NCBI RefSeq assembly: GCF_005233515.1
Contig: NZ_QFZZ01000007.1
Coordinates: 124,001-188,000, forward strand
Direction: 5' to 3'
Source of the DNA: Pseudomonas sp. CFBP13508
GTDB lineage: Bacteria > Pseudomonadota > Gammaproteobacteria > Pseudomonadales > Pseudomonadaceae
DNA length: 64,000 nt
Shown: positions 30,519 through 41,100 of the stretch, one piece after another
Layout of the letters: each line of letters opens with the position of its first letter
How positions within the stretch are numbered: position 1 is the stretch's first letter
Notes under the pieces: model-generated
Seen by the model: the letters and a program-made list of their open reading frames with translations, nothing else
Databases searched by the model: none
Told to the model about the DNA's origin: nothing
Translations under genes and position numbers: made by a program

Positions 30519-30548
30519 AGTCAGCCCTGGAATGTTTTTATTGAAGGC

Positions 30549-31160
30549 TTAAACCAGTGCGGCCTGATAGCGCGCAGCAACTTCCGGCCAGTTGATCACG
30601 TTGTAAAAGGCGTTGATGTATTCCGGACGACGGTTCTGGTAGCGCAGGTAGTAAGCGTGCTCCCAGACGTCGAGCCCGAGAATCGGGGTGTTGCCGTTCA
30701 TCAACGGACTGTCCTGGTTGCCGCTGCTTTCCACGATGAGCTTTTTCTCCGGGGTCACGCTGAGCCAGGCCCAGCCACTGCCGAAGCGGGTCAGCGCGGC
30801 TTTGGTGAACGCTTCCTTGAAACTGTCGAGTCCGCCCAGTTGCTCATCAATAGCCGTGGCCAGCGCGCCGTCGGGCTTGCCGCCTCCGTTGGGCACCATC
30901 ACTTCCCAGAACAGCGAATGATTGGCGTGCCCGCCGCCCTGGTTGATCACCGCCGCGCGAAGTTTTTCCGGTAGTTGCTGGACGCTGGCGACGAGTTTTT
31001 CCACCGGCCATTCGGCAAACTCGGTGCCTTCTACGGCGGCGTTGAGGTTGTTGATGTAGGTCTGGTGATGCTTGGTGTAATGGATCTCCATGGTCTGCGC
31101 ATCGATGTGCGGTTCGAGGGCATCGTAGGCGTAAGGCAAGGCAGGCAAGGTAAAAGCCAT
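30549..31160 (-). CDS. sodA: Superoxide dismutase, manganese type
   Basis: The 203-residue Fe/Mn superoxide dismutase has metal ligands His27, His81, Asp164 and His168 (DVWEHAYYL). Gly77 and Gln149 at the positions that separate the two types favour manganese. It is cytoplasmic, with no signal peptide. It is last in the Fur-controlled fagA–fumC–orfX–sodA unit, so it would be made when iron is short and the Fe-SOD cannot be loaded. A longer frame from 31205 overlaps orfX and is not preferred. Confidence 0.95.
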   Translation of the reverse strand: MAFTLPALPYAYDALEPHIDAQTMEIHYTKHHQTYINNLNAAVEGTEFAEWPVEKLVASVQQLPEKLRAAVINQGGGHANHSLFWEVMVPNGGGKPDGALATAIDEQLGGLDSFKEAFTKAALTRFGSGWAWLSVTPEKKLIVESSGNQDSPLMNGNTPILGLDVWEHAYYLRYQNRRPEYINAFYNVINWPEVAARYQAALV

Positions 31161-31161
31161 T

Positions 31162-31602
31162 TCAATGGACTCCATGCTGATGAGAAGCTGAGGCGCGGCG
31201 GGCATTGCCGGTGTCTGGATGCAGCAGGCGCTGGGTGCGCGGGTACTCGCCGTGCTCGCTGATGAAATTCAACAGTTCGACGTAGGTCTTGCTGCTCTGG
31301 CGCAACGCTGCCTCACGCAGGGCCGGGCGCAGGCGTTCGTCCTGCATGGTCTGCAACAAACGCTGATGGATAGCGCACAGGTATTCGGCGCTCTCCTCCG
31401 GTTGATTCAGGCGCAAATGCAGGTCGGCGAGGTTGTGATGAGAGACGACGCAGGCCGCCACCGCTTCGTCGGCATCCGCCCAGCGTTCGAACAACACTTG
31501 CGCCAGGGCCAGGGCCTGCAGGTAAGCCTCGCGGGCGTCGATCAGTTCGCCCAGCATGAAGCAGCGATTGGCCCGTTCGATCGTGCGTTTCCAGTGCTCC
31601 AT
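31162..31602 (-). CDS. Conserved protein of the fumC–sodA operon (OrfX)
   Basis: The 146-residue cytoplasmic protein is the conserved fourth member of this operon, named orfX in P. aeruginosa. It is helical with a TPR-like arrangement ([32 protein letters not shown], then [21 protein letters not shown]). No enzyme motif is seen. It ends one base before the sodA start, so the two are tightly coupled. Function is unknown. Confidence 0.85.
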   Translation of the reverse strand: MEHWKRTIERANRCFMLGELIDAREAYLQALALAQVLFERWADADEAVAACVVSHHNLADLHLRLNQPEESAEYLCAIHQRLLQTMQDERLRPALREAALRQSSKTYVELLNFISEHGEYPRTQRLLHPDTGNARRASASHQHGVH

Positions 31603-31629
31603 GGTGAGCCTCCAAAGCGGTTGCGGGGT

Positions 31630-33006
31630 TTACACGCCGCCGGCGGTGAGTTTCTCGGGGTTGAGCAACTCTTCCAGTTGGCTGCGCGACAGGTCGGTGT
31701 GTTCCAGGGCGACGTCGATCACCGCGCGACCTTCCTTGTAGGCCTGCTTGGCGATTTCGGCGGCTTTCTGGTAACCGATGATGGGGTTGAGCGCGGTGAC
31801 CAGAATCGGGTTGCGCGACAACGCTTCCTGCAAGCGCGACTCGTTGACCTTGAAGCTCGCAATCGCCTTGTCACCGAGCAGGCGACTGGCATTGGCCAGC
31901 AGTTCGATGCTGCTCAGCAGGTTGTGCGCGATGATCGGCAGCATCACGTTCAGTTCGAAGTTACCGGATTGGCCGGCCACGGTGATCACCGAGTCGTTGC
32001 CGATCACTTGCGCAGCGACCATGGCGGTGGCCTCCGGAATCACCGGATTGACCTTGCCGGGCATGATCGACGAACCCGGTTGCAGCGCTTCGAGTTCGAT
32101 TTCGCCGAGACCGGCCAGCGGACCAGAGTTCATCCAGCGCAGGTCATTGGCGATTTTCATCAGCGACACGGCGGTGGCCTTGAGCTGGCCGGAAACGGCG
32201 ACGGCGGTGTCCTGCGAGCCGATCAGCGCGAACAGATCCTTGCCTGGGGTGAACTGCACGTCGGTGAGTTGGCTCAGATGCCGACTGAATCGGGCGGCGA
32301 ACTCCGGATGCGCATTGATCCCGGTGCCGACCGCGGTGCCGCCCTGCGCCAGCGCTTGCAGGCTTGGCAGCAAATCCTGCAGATGCCCGATATTGGCCTT
32401 GAGCTGCTGTGCCCAGCCGTTGAGCACCTGGCTCATGCGCACCGGCATCGCGTCCATCAGGTGGGTGCGCCCGGTCTTCACATGATGATGCACCTGCCCG
32501 GCCTTGCGCTCGATGGCCTGGACCAGATGCAACAGCGCCGGCAGCAATTGTTCATGCAGGGCCAGCGCGGCGCTGACGTGGATGGTGGTCGGGATGATGT
32601 CGTTGCTGCTTTGCCCGCAGTTGACATGATCGTTGGCGTTGACCGGCTCGCCGAGCATGCGACTGGCCAGCGTCGCGATCACTTCGTTGGCGTTCATGTT
32701 CGAGCTGGTGCCGGACCCGGTCTGGAAGATATCCACCGGGAAATGCTGCATGAAATCGCCTTCGAGCAGACCTTGCGCGGCATCACTGATGGCTTTGCCC
32801 TGGGCCGCGCTGATCTGGTTCAGCTCAACGTTGGCCCGGGCAGCGGCGGCTTTGGCGAGGATCAGCGCGCGGATGAACTGCGTCGGCATCGGTTTGCCGC
32901 TGATCGGGAAGTTGTCCACGGCGCGCTGGGTCTGCGCGCCATAGAGCGCATCGACCGGCACCTGCAGTTCGCCCATGCTGTCGCGCTCAATACGTGTCTT
33001 GGTCAT
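31630..33006 (-). CDS. fumC: Fumarate hydratase class II
   Basis: The 458-residue iron-independent fumarase interconverts fumarate and malate, replacing the iron–sulfur fumarase under iron limitation or oxidative stress. The superfamily signature GSSIMPGKVNP is present (about 315–325), as are SGTSSNMNANEV (about 96–107) and the H-containing GRTHLMDAMPV. The start at 33006 gives the usual MTKTRIERDSMGE N-terminus; the ORF extends upstream without conservation. It overlaps fagA by 20 bases. Confidence 0.96.
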   Translation of the reverse strand: MTKTRIERDSMGELQVPVDALYGAQTQRAVDNFPISGKPMPTQFIRALILAKAAAARANVELNQISAAQGKAISDAAQGLLEGDFMQHFPVDIFQTGSGTSSNMNANEVIATLASRMLGEPVNANDHVNCGQSSNDIIPTTIHVSAALALHEQLLPALLHLVQAIERKAGQVHHHVKTGRTHLMDAMPVRMSQVLNGWAQQLKANIGHLQDLLPSLQALAQGGTAVGTGINAHPEFAARFSRHLSQLTDVQFTPGKDLFALIGSQDTAVAVSGQLKATAVSLMKIANDLRWMNSGPLAGLGEIELEALQPGSSIMPGKVNPVIPEATAMVAAQVIGNDSVITVAGQSGNFELNVMLPIIAHNLLSSIELLANASRLLGDKAIASFKVNESRLQEALSRNPILVTALNPIIGYQKAAEIAKQAYKEGRAVIDVALEHTDLSRSQLEELLNPEKLTAGGV

Positions 33007-33394
33007 GCGAATGTCCTTGCAGCAAATCAATGAGAGGAATCGACGGTTGCAACTCGCAAGTGGCGAGCTGCCAGGTGTAGCGTTGCCAGCGCCGCAAGCG
33101 GCATTGGCATAGCGACAGGCGCTCCATTTCACGCAAGGGACGCCAGGCTTGATCGAGACAGACGCTGCGCCAGTGCCACGGCAACGCAATGTCGGTGGCG
33201 GTATCGAGCAGCAGACGGAAAGACGTTTCGGCGACAGTCCAGGGCGAAGTGGCTGTGCAACAGGACAGATAGCGCCCTTCGGCGAGGTAGTGTTCGATCA
33301 GGCGCGGTTCGTCAGGATCCAGCGCGCAACGGATCTGGCGACTCATCCAGCGCCAGCTTTCGAGGTAGGGCTGCTCGTGCAAGGCAGAACTCAT
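32987..33394 (-). CDS. fagA: Fur-associated protein FagA homologue
   Basis: This 135-residue protein has no recognisable enzyme domain. It is rich in Trp, Arg, Cys and Leu (SWRWMSRQIRCALDPDEPRLIEHYLAEGRYLSCC). Its place as first gene of a fumC–orfX–sodA operon behind a Fur box matches fagA of P. aeruginosa. It overlaps fumC by 20 bases, so translation may be coupled. Function is unknown; the name rests mainly on context. Confidence 0.75.
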   Translation of the reverse strand: MSSALHEQPYLESWRWMSRQIRCALDPDEPRLIEHYLAEGRYLSCCTATSPWTVAETSFRLLLDTATDIALPWHWRSVCLDQAWRPLREMERLSLCQCRLRRWQRYTWQLATCELQPSIPLIDLLQGHSHDQDTY

Positions 33395-33421
33395 GATCCG
33401 GGACTCGTTCTGAGATGAGAT

Positions 33422-33441
33422 TCATTATTAGATGATAATGA
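33422..33441 (-). promoter_or_regulatory. Fur box upstream of fagA
   Basis: A 20-bp inverted repeat TCATTAT–TAGATG–ATAATGA, embedded in GATAATGAGAAC, matches the overlapping GATAAT hexamer pattern of Fur sites. It lies 28 bp upstream of the fagA start codon, where a repressor would block initiation. This agrees with the known iron control of this operon in P. aeruginosa. Confidence 0.8.
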
Positions 33442-33477
33442 GAACCAACACAAGCATTCGAGTTTGCGCTGTTCGCT

Positions 33478-33566
33478 TGTGGGAGCGAGCCTGCTCGCGA
33501 ATGCGCTGTGTCAGTCAGCACATTTACAACTGATCCACCGCTTTCGCGAGCAGGCTCGCTCCCACA
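33478..33566. repeat. REP doublet (REPIN), family A
   Basis: Inverted copies at 33478–33502 and 33538–33566 occupy the space between the Fur box and the pmbA terminator. Confidence 0.95.
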
Positions 33567-33587
33567 GGGGATTTGTGCGAAGCGAAT

Positions 33588-33629
33588 AAAAAAGGCGCGC
33601 CATCCAGAACGGAGGGCGCGCCTTTTTTT
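33588..33629 (-). terminator. Rho-independent terminator after pmbA
   Basis: GGCGCGCC/GGCGCGCC forms a stem around ATCCAGAACGGAG with A6 on the left and T7 on the right, so it works on both strands. On the minus strand it lies 18 bp past the pmbA stop. Confidence 0.92.
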
Positions 33630-33646
33630 GTTGGCGGATTCGCGGC

Positions 33647-34993
33647 TTAGCTGCCGGCGACAGTCATCCGCTCGATCAACACCGAGCCGGTGCGGATGTT
33701 GCTGCGCAGCTCCAGATCATTACCCACCGCGACAATCTGCTTGAACATGTCGCGCATGTTGCCGGCGATGGTCACTTCCTGCACGGCGAACTGGATCTCG
33801 CCGTTTTCCACCCAGAAGCCCGCCGCACCGCGCGAATAGTCACCGGTGACCATGTTCAGGCCGTGGCCCATCAATTCGGTGACCAGCAGTCCTCGGCCCA
33901 TGCGCTTCAACAGCGCTGCCTGATCCTCGTCGCCATGGGTGACGAACAGGTTGTGCACACCGCCCGCGTTGGCGGTGCTCGGCATGCCCAGTTTCCGTCC
34001 GGAGTAAGTGCCGAGGATGTAGGAGACCAATTCGCCCTTTTCGACGAACGGTTTGGCGTAGGTCGCCAAGCCGTCACCATCGTAGGAAGCACTGCCCATG
34101 GCGCGCATCAGATGCGGACGCTCATCGATGGTCAGCCATTCCGGGAACAGCTTTTGCCCGAGTGTGCCTTCGAGAAACGACGATTTGCGATACAGGCTGC
34201 CGCCGGATACTGCCGAGAGGAAGCTGCCGAACAGACCGCCCGCCAGTTCGGCGGAAAACAGCACCGGCACTTCGCAGGTCGGCACCGGCCGCGCGCCCAG
34301 ACGGCTCGCCGCCCGTTGCGCGGCACGCTGGCCGATGCTCACCGGATCGGCGAGCAAACTGCCCTGGCGATTGACGTCGTACCAGTAATCGCGCTGCATC
34401 TGGCCGTCAGCTTCGGCGATCATCACGCAGCTCAGGCTGTGCCGGGTCGACGCGTAGCCGCCGATGAAACCGTGGCTGTTGCCATACACCCGGCAGCCCT
34501 GATGGGTGCTGAGGGTGGTGCCGTCGGCGTTCTTGATCCGCGCATCAGCATCGAACGCCGCCGCCTCGCAGAGCAAAGCCTTCTCGATGGCCTGCTCCGG
34601 GGTAATGTCCCACTCGTGGAACAGGTCGAAATCCTGCACATCCCTGGCCATCAGTGCGGCGTCGGCGAGGCCCGAGGCTTCATCTTCGGAAGTGTGCTTG
34701 GCGATGGCCAGTGCTGCTGCGACGGTTTCACGAATCGCCTCCGGCCCGGTGGCCGAGGTGCTGGCCGAGCCTTTGCGCTGGCCGACATACAAGGTAATGC
34801 CAAAACCCTGGTCACGATTGAATTCAACGGTTTCGACCTCGCGCTGACGCACCGAAGTCGACAGCCCCTGCTCCAGCGACACCGCGACTTCACAGGCGCT
34901 GGCGCCCTGGCGCTTGGCTTCGGCGATGATCTGCTCGACCTGTTCTTGCAGTGCCGGCAATGCCTGCGGGCCGACGCTTTGAACTGCACTCAT
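33647..34993 (-). CDS. pmbA: Metalloprotease PmbA (TldE)
   Basis: The 448-residue protein is the non-catalytic-metal partner of TldD in a heterodimeric protease that matures microcins and degrades CcdA in enterobacteria. It has the peptidase U62/TldD-E fold with [16 protein letters not shown] and the late [27 protein letters not shown] region, and it lacks the HExxxH seen in TldD, as expected for TldE. The ATG at 34993 has GGAG six bases upstream; other in-frame ATGs at 34999 and 35005 are too close to it. It is divergent from yjgA. Confidence 0.95.
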   Translation of the reverse strand: MSAVQSVGPQALPALQEQVEQIIAEAKRQGASACEVAVSLEQGLSTSVRQREVETVEFNRDQGFGITLYVGQRKGSASTSATGPEAIRETVAAALAIAKHTSEDEASGLADAALMARDVQDFDLFHEWDITPEQAIEKALLCEAAAFDADARIKNADGTTLSTHQGCRVYGNSHGFIGGYASTRHSLSCVMIAEADGQMQRDYWYDVNRQGSLLADPVSIGQRAAQRAASRLGARPVPTCEVPVLFSAELAGGLFGSFLSAVSGGSLYRKSSFLEGTLGQKLFPEWLTIDERPHLMRAMGSASYDGDGLATYAKPFVEKGELVSYILGTYSGRKLGMPSTANAGGVHNLFVTHGDEDQAALLKRMGRGLLVTELMGHGLNMVTGDYSRGAAGFWVENGEIQFAVQEVTIAGNMRDMFKQIVAVGNDLELRSNIRTGSVLIERMTVAGS

Positions 34994-35101
34994 GCTCATC
35001 TCCACTCAAATTCTGCTTTCGGCTGGGGTCATCGAGCGACCGGGCCGGACAAGCGGCCCCCGACTGGTTATCATGGCGGCGTTTCTTTGCGGACTGCCAC
35101 C

Positions 35102-35626
35102 ATGGTTGATTCTTACGACGACTCCCTCGATACGGGAGAAAAAAGCAAATCTCAGGTCAAACGCGAGTTGCATGCGCTGGTTGACCTCGGCGAGCGCCTG
35201 ACCACACTCAAGCCTGATCTGGTCGCCAAACTGCCGTTGACCGACGCTTTGCGCCGGGCATTGGCCGATGCGCCCAAGCACACCGCGAACATCGCGCGTA
35301 AACGGCATTTGCAGTTCATCGGCAAACTGATGCGCGACCAGGACACTGACGCGATTCTGACTCTGCTCGATCAACTCGATGCCTCCACTCGCCAGTACAA
35401 CGAGCGCTTCCATAATCTGGAACGCTGGCGTGACCGCCTGATCGCGGGCGATGACGCCGTGCTGGAGAAATTCGTCATCGAGTACCCGGACGCCGATCGC
35501 CAGCAATTGCGTTCCCTGATCCGTCAGGCCCAGCATGAGGTTGCGCAAAACAAACCGCCTGCTTCGAGCCGCAAGATCTTCAAATACATTCGGGAGCTGG
35601 ACGAGACTCAACGCGGCCTGCGTTGA
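35102..35626 (+). CDS. yjgA: Ribosome-associated protein YjgA (DUF615)
   Basis: The 174-residue DUF615 protein co-purifies with late 50S intermediates in E. coli and is implicated in 50S assembly. It is charged and helical, with [20 protein letters not shown] near the N-terminus and [12 protein letters not shown] near the end. The start ATG at 35102 is chosen within a much longer open frame that is antisense to pmbA. It lies between pmbA and tldD, the usual order. Confidence 0.92.
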   Translation: MVDSYDDSLDTGEKSKSQVKRELHALVDLGERLTTLKPDLVAKLPLTDALRRALADAPKHTANIARKRHLQFIGKLMRDQDTDAILTLLDQLDASTRQYNERFHNLERWRDRLIAGDDAVLEKFVIEYPDADRQQLRSLIRQAQHEVAQNKPPASSRKIFKYIRELDETQRGLR

Positions 35627-35636
35627 AAATCGCCAC

Positions 35637-35662
35637 CGGGTGGCCGTCCTGCGCGCCACCCG
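35637..35662. terminator. Stem-loop between convergent yjgA and tldD
   Basis: An 8-bp perfect GC-rich stem CGGGTGGC/GCCACCCG with a 10-base loop sits in the 51-bp gap between the two stop codons. U-runs are short, so it is a weak bidirectional terminator. Confidence 0.5.
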
Positions 35663-35677
35663 AAAGCCCCACCGTTC

Positions 35678-37120
35678 TTATGCGCCCGTGCCACCCACGG
35701 TGATCGCATCGATTTTCAGCGTTGGCTGGCCGACACCCACCGGCACCGACTGCCCATCCTTGCCACACGTACCCACACCGCTGTCCAGCGCCAGATCGTT
35801 ACCGACCATCGACACCCGGCTCATCGCCTCGGGACCATTGCCGATCAATGTCGCGCCTTTGACCGGTGCAGTAATCTTGCCGTCCTCGATCAGATAAGCC
35901 TCGCTCGTGGAGAACACGAACTTGCCGCTGGTGATGTCGACCTGACCGCCGCCGAGGTTGGCGCAGTAGATGCCCTTCTTCACCGAAGCGATGATTTCTG
36001 CCGGATCGCTTTCACCGCCGAGCATGTAGGTGTTGGTCATCCGAGGCATCGGCAGGTGCGCATAGGATTCGCGACGACCGTTACCGGTGCGTGCCACGCC
36101 CATCAGCCGCGCATTGAGCTTGTCTTGCATATAGCCCTTGAGTACGCCGTTTTCGATCAGCGTGGTGCACTCGGTCGGGGTGCCTTCGTCATCGACGCTC
36201 AGCGAACCGCGACGGCCGCTCAAAGTGCCGTCATCGACGATGGTGCATAACTTGGAGGCAACCATTTCGCCCATGCGCCCGCTGTAGGCCGAGCTGCCCT
36301 TGCGGTTGAAATCGCCTTCCAGGCCATGGCCGACCGCTTCGTGCAGCAGCACGCCGGACCAGCCGGAACCCAGCACCACCGGCAAGGTACCGGCCGGCGC
36401 CGGAATCGCTTCCAGATTGACCAGCGCCTGACGCAACGCTTCACGGGCATAACCCATGGCGCGGTCTTCGGCGAGGAAGTAGCGGTAATCGGTACGCCCA
36501 CCGCCGCCGTGCCCGCCGCGTTCGCGGCGGCCATTCTGTTCGACGATGACGCTGACATTGAAACGCACCAGCGGACGCACATCGGCAGCCAGGCCACCGT
36601 CCGTCGAGGCCACCAGAATTCGCTCCCAAACCCCGGCCATGCTCACGCTGACTTGCTGAATCCGTGGGTCGAGCGCGCGGGTAGCAACGTCGATACGCTT
36701 GAGCAGCTCGACTTTTTCCGCGCGGCTGAGCACTTCCAGCGGATTATCCGGCGCGTACAGTTGCGCCACGTCCTGGGTGCTGAACGCCTGCACCGTGCCG
36801 TTCTGCCCGGCGCGGGAAATCGAGCGCGCAGCACGGGCAGCAGCACCGAGGGCTTCGAGGGTGATCGCGTTGCTGTAGGCGAAACCGGTCTTCTCACCGG
36901 ACTGCGCACGTACGCCGACACCCTGGTCGAGGTTGAAGCTGCCTTCCTTGACGATGCCGTCTTCCAGCGCCCACGACTCGGAGATCTGGCCCTGGAAATA
37001 CAGGTCGGCGGCATCGATGCCCGGCCCGGCCAGATCGCCGAGCACGCCTTGCAGGCTCTCGATCGTGACACCGCCGGGTGCCAACAGGTGATCACTGACT
37101 GAGGACAACAACTCGCTCAT
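35678..37120 (-). CDS. tldD: Metalloprotease TldD
   Basis: The 480-residue catalytic subunit of the TldD–PmbA protease carries the metal-binding motif [12 protein letters not shown] (HExxxH, near residue 260). Other conserved parts are SGRMGE followed by CTIVDDGTL, and the late [25 protein letters not shown]. It is cytoplasmic. The nitrilase gene ends just upstream (4-bp gap) in the same direction, suggesting an operon. Confidence 0.96.
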   Translation of the reverse strand: MSELLSSVSDHLLAPGGVTIESLQGVLGDLAGPGIDAADLYFQGQISESWALEDGIVKEGSFNLDQGVGVRAQSGEKTGFAYSNAITLEALGAAARAARSISRAGQNGTVQAFSTQDVAQLYAPDNPLEVLSRAEKVELLKRIDVATRALDPRIQQVSVSMAGVWERILVASTDGGLAADVRPLVRFNVSVIVEQNGRRERGGHGGGGRTDYRYFLAEDRAMGYAREALRQALVNLEAIPAPAGTLPVVLGSGWSGVLLHEAVGHGLEGDFNRKGSSAYSGRMGEMVASKLCTIVDDGTLSGRRGSLSVDDEGTPTECTTLIENGVLKGYMQDKLNARLMGVARTGNGRRESYAHLPMPRMTNTYMLGGESDPAEIIASVKKGIYCANLGGGQVDITSGKFVFSTSEAYLIEDGKITAPVKGATLIGNGPEAMSRVSMVGNDLALDSGVGTCGKDGQSVPVGVGQPTLKIDAITVGGTGA

Positions 37121-37124
37121 AGGT

Positions 37125-37985
37125 TTACGCCTTAAATTCGTGTTCTGAAGCAGGCCGCTGGGCGCCCTGCGAGAAAAACCGCCGATGACGCGTCACCGGC
37201 ATGCGCGCCCGGATGGACGCTTGTTCATCGCTGTCGCGGGCGGCCAGCAACACCGCCTCGCCTTGATCCTGCTGGGCCAGCACACGCCCCCACGGGTCGA
37301 CAATCGCCGCATGCCCGAAGGTCTCGCGTGGCCCCGGATGACTGCCGCCCTGTGCGGCCGCGAGGATATAACACTGTGTTTCGATGGCCCGCGCGCGGAT
37401 CAGTACATCCCAATGCGCGGCGCCGGTTACGGCCGTAAACGCCGACGGAGCGGTAATCAACTCGGCACCGGCGGCACGCAATTCGCTGTACAGCTCCGGG
37501 AAGCGCAAGTCGTAACACACGCTCAGACCGACTCGCCCCACCGGCGTATCCGCCACCACTACATTACCGCCATAAGCATAGTCATCGGATTCACGGTATT
37601 GGCCGCGATTGTCGGCGACATCGACATCGAACAGATGCAGCTTGTCATAGCGCGCGACGATCTCGCCGTATTCATTGATCAACAACGAGCAGGCATTGGC
37701 CTTGGCCGTGGGTTGACCCAACGGTGGCAACGGCAATGTGCCGGCGACTATCCATAAGGTGAGGTCGCGGGCGGTCTGTTTCAACCAGGGCAGGATCGGC
37801 CCTTCGCCCAAGGCTTCGGCGCGGCCGATATCGGCGACGTCACGACGGCCCATGGCGGCGAAGTTTTCCGGCAACACCGCAAGTTTCGCCCCGCCGGCGG
37901 CGGCCTGTTCAAGCAGGCGTCGGGCCTGGGCCAGATTGGCCGGCACGTCGCTCTGGCTGACCATTTGAATCACCGCTAAAGACAT
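37125..37985 (-). CDS. Carbon-nitrogen hydrolase (nitrilase superfamily, Nit-type)
   Basis: The 286-residue protein has the nitrilase Glu-Lys-Cys triad: Glu40 ([10 protein letters not shown]), Lys115 (RYDKLHLFD) and Cys157 ([12 protein letters not shown]). It is closest by motif to Nit1/deaminated-glutathione amidases (YDKxHLFDVDV), which repair metabolite damage; this is a family inference. A longer open frame extends upstream to 38153 across a REP pair without conservation, so the ATG at 37985 is preferred. It precedes tldD with a 4-bp gap. Confidence 0.92.
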   Translation of the reverse strand: MSLAVIQMVSQSDVPANLAQARRLLEQAAAGGAKLAVLPENFAAMGRRDVADIGRAEALGEGPILPWLKQTARDLTLWIVAGTLPLPPLGQPTAKANACSLLINEYGEIVARYDKLHLFDVDVADNRGQYRESDDYAYGGNVVVADTPVGRVGLSVCYDLRFPELYSELRAAGAELITAPSAFTAVTGAAHWDVLIRARAIETQCYILAAAQGGSHPGPRETFGHAAIVDPWGRVLAQQDQGEAVLLAARDSDEQASIRARMPVTRHRRFFSQGAQRPASEHEFKA

Positions 37986-38014
37986 GGCCACTCCTCGGGA
38001 TTTGCATATGACTG

Positions 38015-38097
38015 TGTAGGAGCTGCCGAAGGCTGCGATCTTTTGATTTTTTTTAAGAGCCAGATCAAAAGATCGCAGCCTTCGGCAGCTCCTACAG
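38015..38097. repeat. REP doublet, family B
   Basis: Inverted copies at 38015–38047 and 38063–38097 are only 15 bp apart and the first runs into T-rich sequence. They can pair into a stem of more than 30 bp between yhdP and the nitrilase gene and may terminate or stabilise the yhdP mRNA. Confidence 0.95.
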
Positions 38098-38113
38098 GGG
38101 TAGTGTCTGCTAG

Positions 38114-41100
38114 TTAAAAAGGCTTGTCGAAGGTGATTTTCGGCTCTTTCCATGGGCCTTTGACGGTGTACTTGACGCTGGCGAAGCGCGCCACGCGGTC
38201 GCCGATCAGCTTGTCGATGAGGAACAGCGCGCCGCCGACCGCCGGTGCGCCGACGAGCAGCGCGGCGATCGGCAGGTTGTTGGTCACCGGCAACGTCACC
38301 AGCAATTTCGCATCGACCTTGTCACCGAGCAGATCCAGCGTGCCGTCCAATTCCAGGTTGCTCGAAGGCCCGGTCAGGCGAATCGGCTCACGTGTCACGT
38401 AGACACCATTGTTCGCCACCAGCAGACCTTTGACCCGGTCGTAGCTCAGGCCTTTGCCGAACAGGTCGGAGAAGTCCAGACGCAGGCGCCGGCCGATGGA
38501 GTTGAAGTTGAGCAGGCCGAACACCCGCAGCGCCTGAGCACCGCCTTCCACTTCAACGAACTGGCCCTTGTTCAGCGAGGCATCGAGCGTGCCGGAGAAG
38601 CGCTTGGTCGCCAGCCACGCCGGCGAGCCCGGCCAGCGGCCATCGACATCCATGTGGAATTCTTCACTGGTGACGCTTGGCGCGAAGCCCCAGCCTTTGA
38701 GCACGTCGGCCAGATTCTTGCCGCCGACCCGGCCCTTGTACCAACTGCTGGTTGCCCCCGGCGCGCCTTCCCAGCCGCCGTTGCCTTGCAGGAGGATGCC
38801 CTTGAGGCCCATGTCGAGGTTGTTCAGGGCGATGCCCTTGGCCGTCGGCCGCACTTTCAGCGACCAGCCACCGACCAGATCGGGGCCGAGGAACAATTGA
38901 TTGAGGGTGATATCCAGCGCCGGGATTTTCGTCGGGTCGACCGACGCCAATGGATCAGGCGCGTTCTCGTCAGCCTGCACCGCCGGGTCCGGCGCCGGCA
39001 GTTTCACGTATTGCAGATTCACCGCAATCGGCACGCCGTTGGCGTCCGGCAGGCTGGCACTGCCCTTGGCCTGTTGGCTGTCGAGCGCCAGATTCCACGC
39101 GCCGGGCTTGCGATTGATTTGCACCGAGGCCTGATCCAGCGTGGTACCGAACGCTGTCAACTTGCCGACTTTGACGTCAGCGCTGCTGAGCAGTTGTTTG
39201 GCGCTGCCGCCCGGATCCCCGCCAGCGTACTTGCTGGCCAGATCCTGCCACGGCGCGACGTCCAGCTCTGATAGCACGCCGCGAATGCGCAGGCCCTTGG
39301 CGCCTGGCAACACCGCTTCGCCAGCGCCGAGAAACAGTTCACCACGACCATCGGCGAAATTGCTCGGCGGCGCGGCAAAGGTGAAATTGGCCAGTTGATC
39401 GTAATTGACCCAGTAACGCCGCTCCTGCCCTTGCAAGGTCATGCGGAACACCGTGTCGCGCCCGACATCGGCGGCCATGCCGAACGGCGCCGGCAAATCC
39501 ACTGCAACGCCTTTGAGGCTGGAACTGACTATCAACTGACTGTCGACCCCTGAGAGGTTCAGCTGCAACTGATAAGGAATGGTCCCGGACACCGGCAACG
39601 GCTGGGTCACGCCCAGCCAGTCAGTGAGTTTTTTCACTTCAACCTGCCCCGAGGCAGCCACCCGAGTCTTGATCTGGTTGGGGCTGCCGTCGGCGAATAT
39701 CTGCGCAGTGACCGGTTTGTCGAAGGCCCGTGCAGAGATGTTCTGGCCGCTGAGGCCTTTATTGCTGTCGAAGCGGAAATCGCCCTTGAGCTGGCTAAGT
39801 TCCAGTTTCGGTTCGGCCAGTTTCAAACGCGCATTGGCGGTCTTGAAATCTACGAGGATTTTCGGTTGTTCGCCCTTGGCCAGCGGAATATCCAGCTTGA
39901 GCTTGCCGTTCAGATCACCCGCGCCCTCCCAACCGGCAAAGGTTTCGCCGGTGCCGATCGGCGCGTCCTGAAGAATCTTCAAGCCATCGCCCAGGCCACC
40001 AGCAAACGCGCCGTCGAGGAACAGATGGCTATTCTGCCCGGCCGGTACGTGCGGAATATTGACGAAGACATCGCTGACTTGGGTATCGAGCAACTGGCCC
40101 TTGCTGGCCCAGATGCGCACGCCGCTGTCCTCGATGAACACGTCACCGCTGACCTTGCTCACGTGCGGCCAGCCCGGCTGAAAGGCCAGTTCGGCGTCAT
40201 GGACCTTGAAGAACAGGCTGATGCTGCGATCAGCCTCGCCGGCGTTCTTGCTCAGTGAGCCCTGATACTGGAAGAAGCCCTGGTCCACCGCGCCTTTGAG
40301 GATCGCCGTGCGCAGCCACTCATCGAGCGCCGGGCTCAACACAGCCGGCAGGTATTTGGCGGTGTAGCGACCGTCGCCATCGACCAGGCCGACGCGCAGG
40401 TCCATGTAATCTTCCTGGCTATGGTCGAAGTGCAGGCGGATGAGGAAGTCGCCGGCAATCTTGCCCTCCTCGCCCAGCACCTTCAGGTACGGCGCAATCA
40501 GGGTGAAGCCATCCTTGTCGATCTTCCACGTCAGCCGCGCATTGGCCTGCAGGTATTGCCATGGTTTGGCGAAAATCGGATCGAGGTGCAGGACGAAGTC
40601 CTTGCTGTCGAGGCGCAACTCGCCGCCGTCGAGGTTGCCACTCAGGCTGCCACTGACATTCCGCGCCGCCGGAGCGCCGTGGTAGGCATCGAAACCGACA
40701 TTATCGAGGTTGGCGGCAAAGCCGAATTTGCTGCCATCGGTGGCGGTCGGGCGGAAGTCCAGCAACACGTTGCGCAGGCCGCCGGTTACCTTCAAACGCT
40801 CGACCACAGTGGCGAAGCTTTGCGGTAACGGCCCCAGCGCATTGAGCAGCGGCGTGATCGGGGTCAGATCGAGGCGATCGGCCTGCAAATGCCAGAGCTC
40901 TTCAGCGTTGGCGCTGGCGCGAGCCTGCTGCACCTGCACATGGGATTCCCAACGGGTGTCGCCGAAGCTCATCGCCAGTGAATCAAGAGTGACCTTTGCG
41001 CCCTCGGCGGTGTTGCGGTAATAGGCGTTGAGCGCCAGATTGTTGATCTGGATCGGCTTGCGCTCGGCGTAGGCACCGGTCACTTGCGGCGCATTCAGGC

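Noticed and set aside
33863-35101. N-terminal extension of the yjgA frame
   Set aside because: It is antisense to pmbA; only the part from 35102 has YjgA sequence.
37986-38153. 56-residue N-terminal extension of the nitrilase
   Set aside because: It is read through a REP doublet; nitrilase homology starts at the ATG at 37985.
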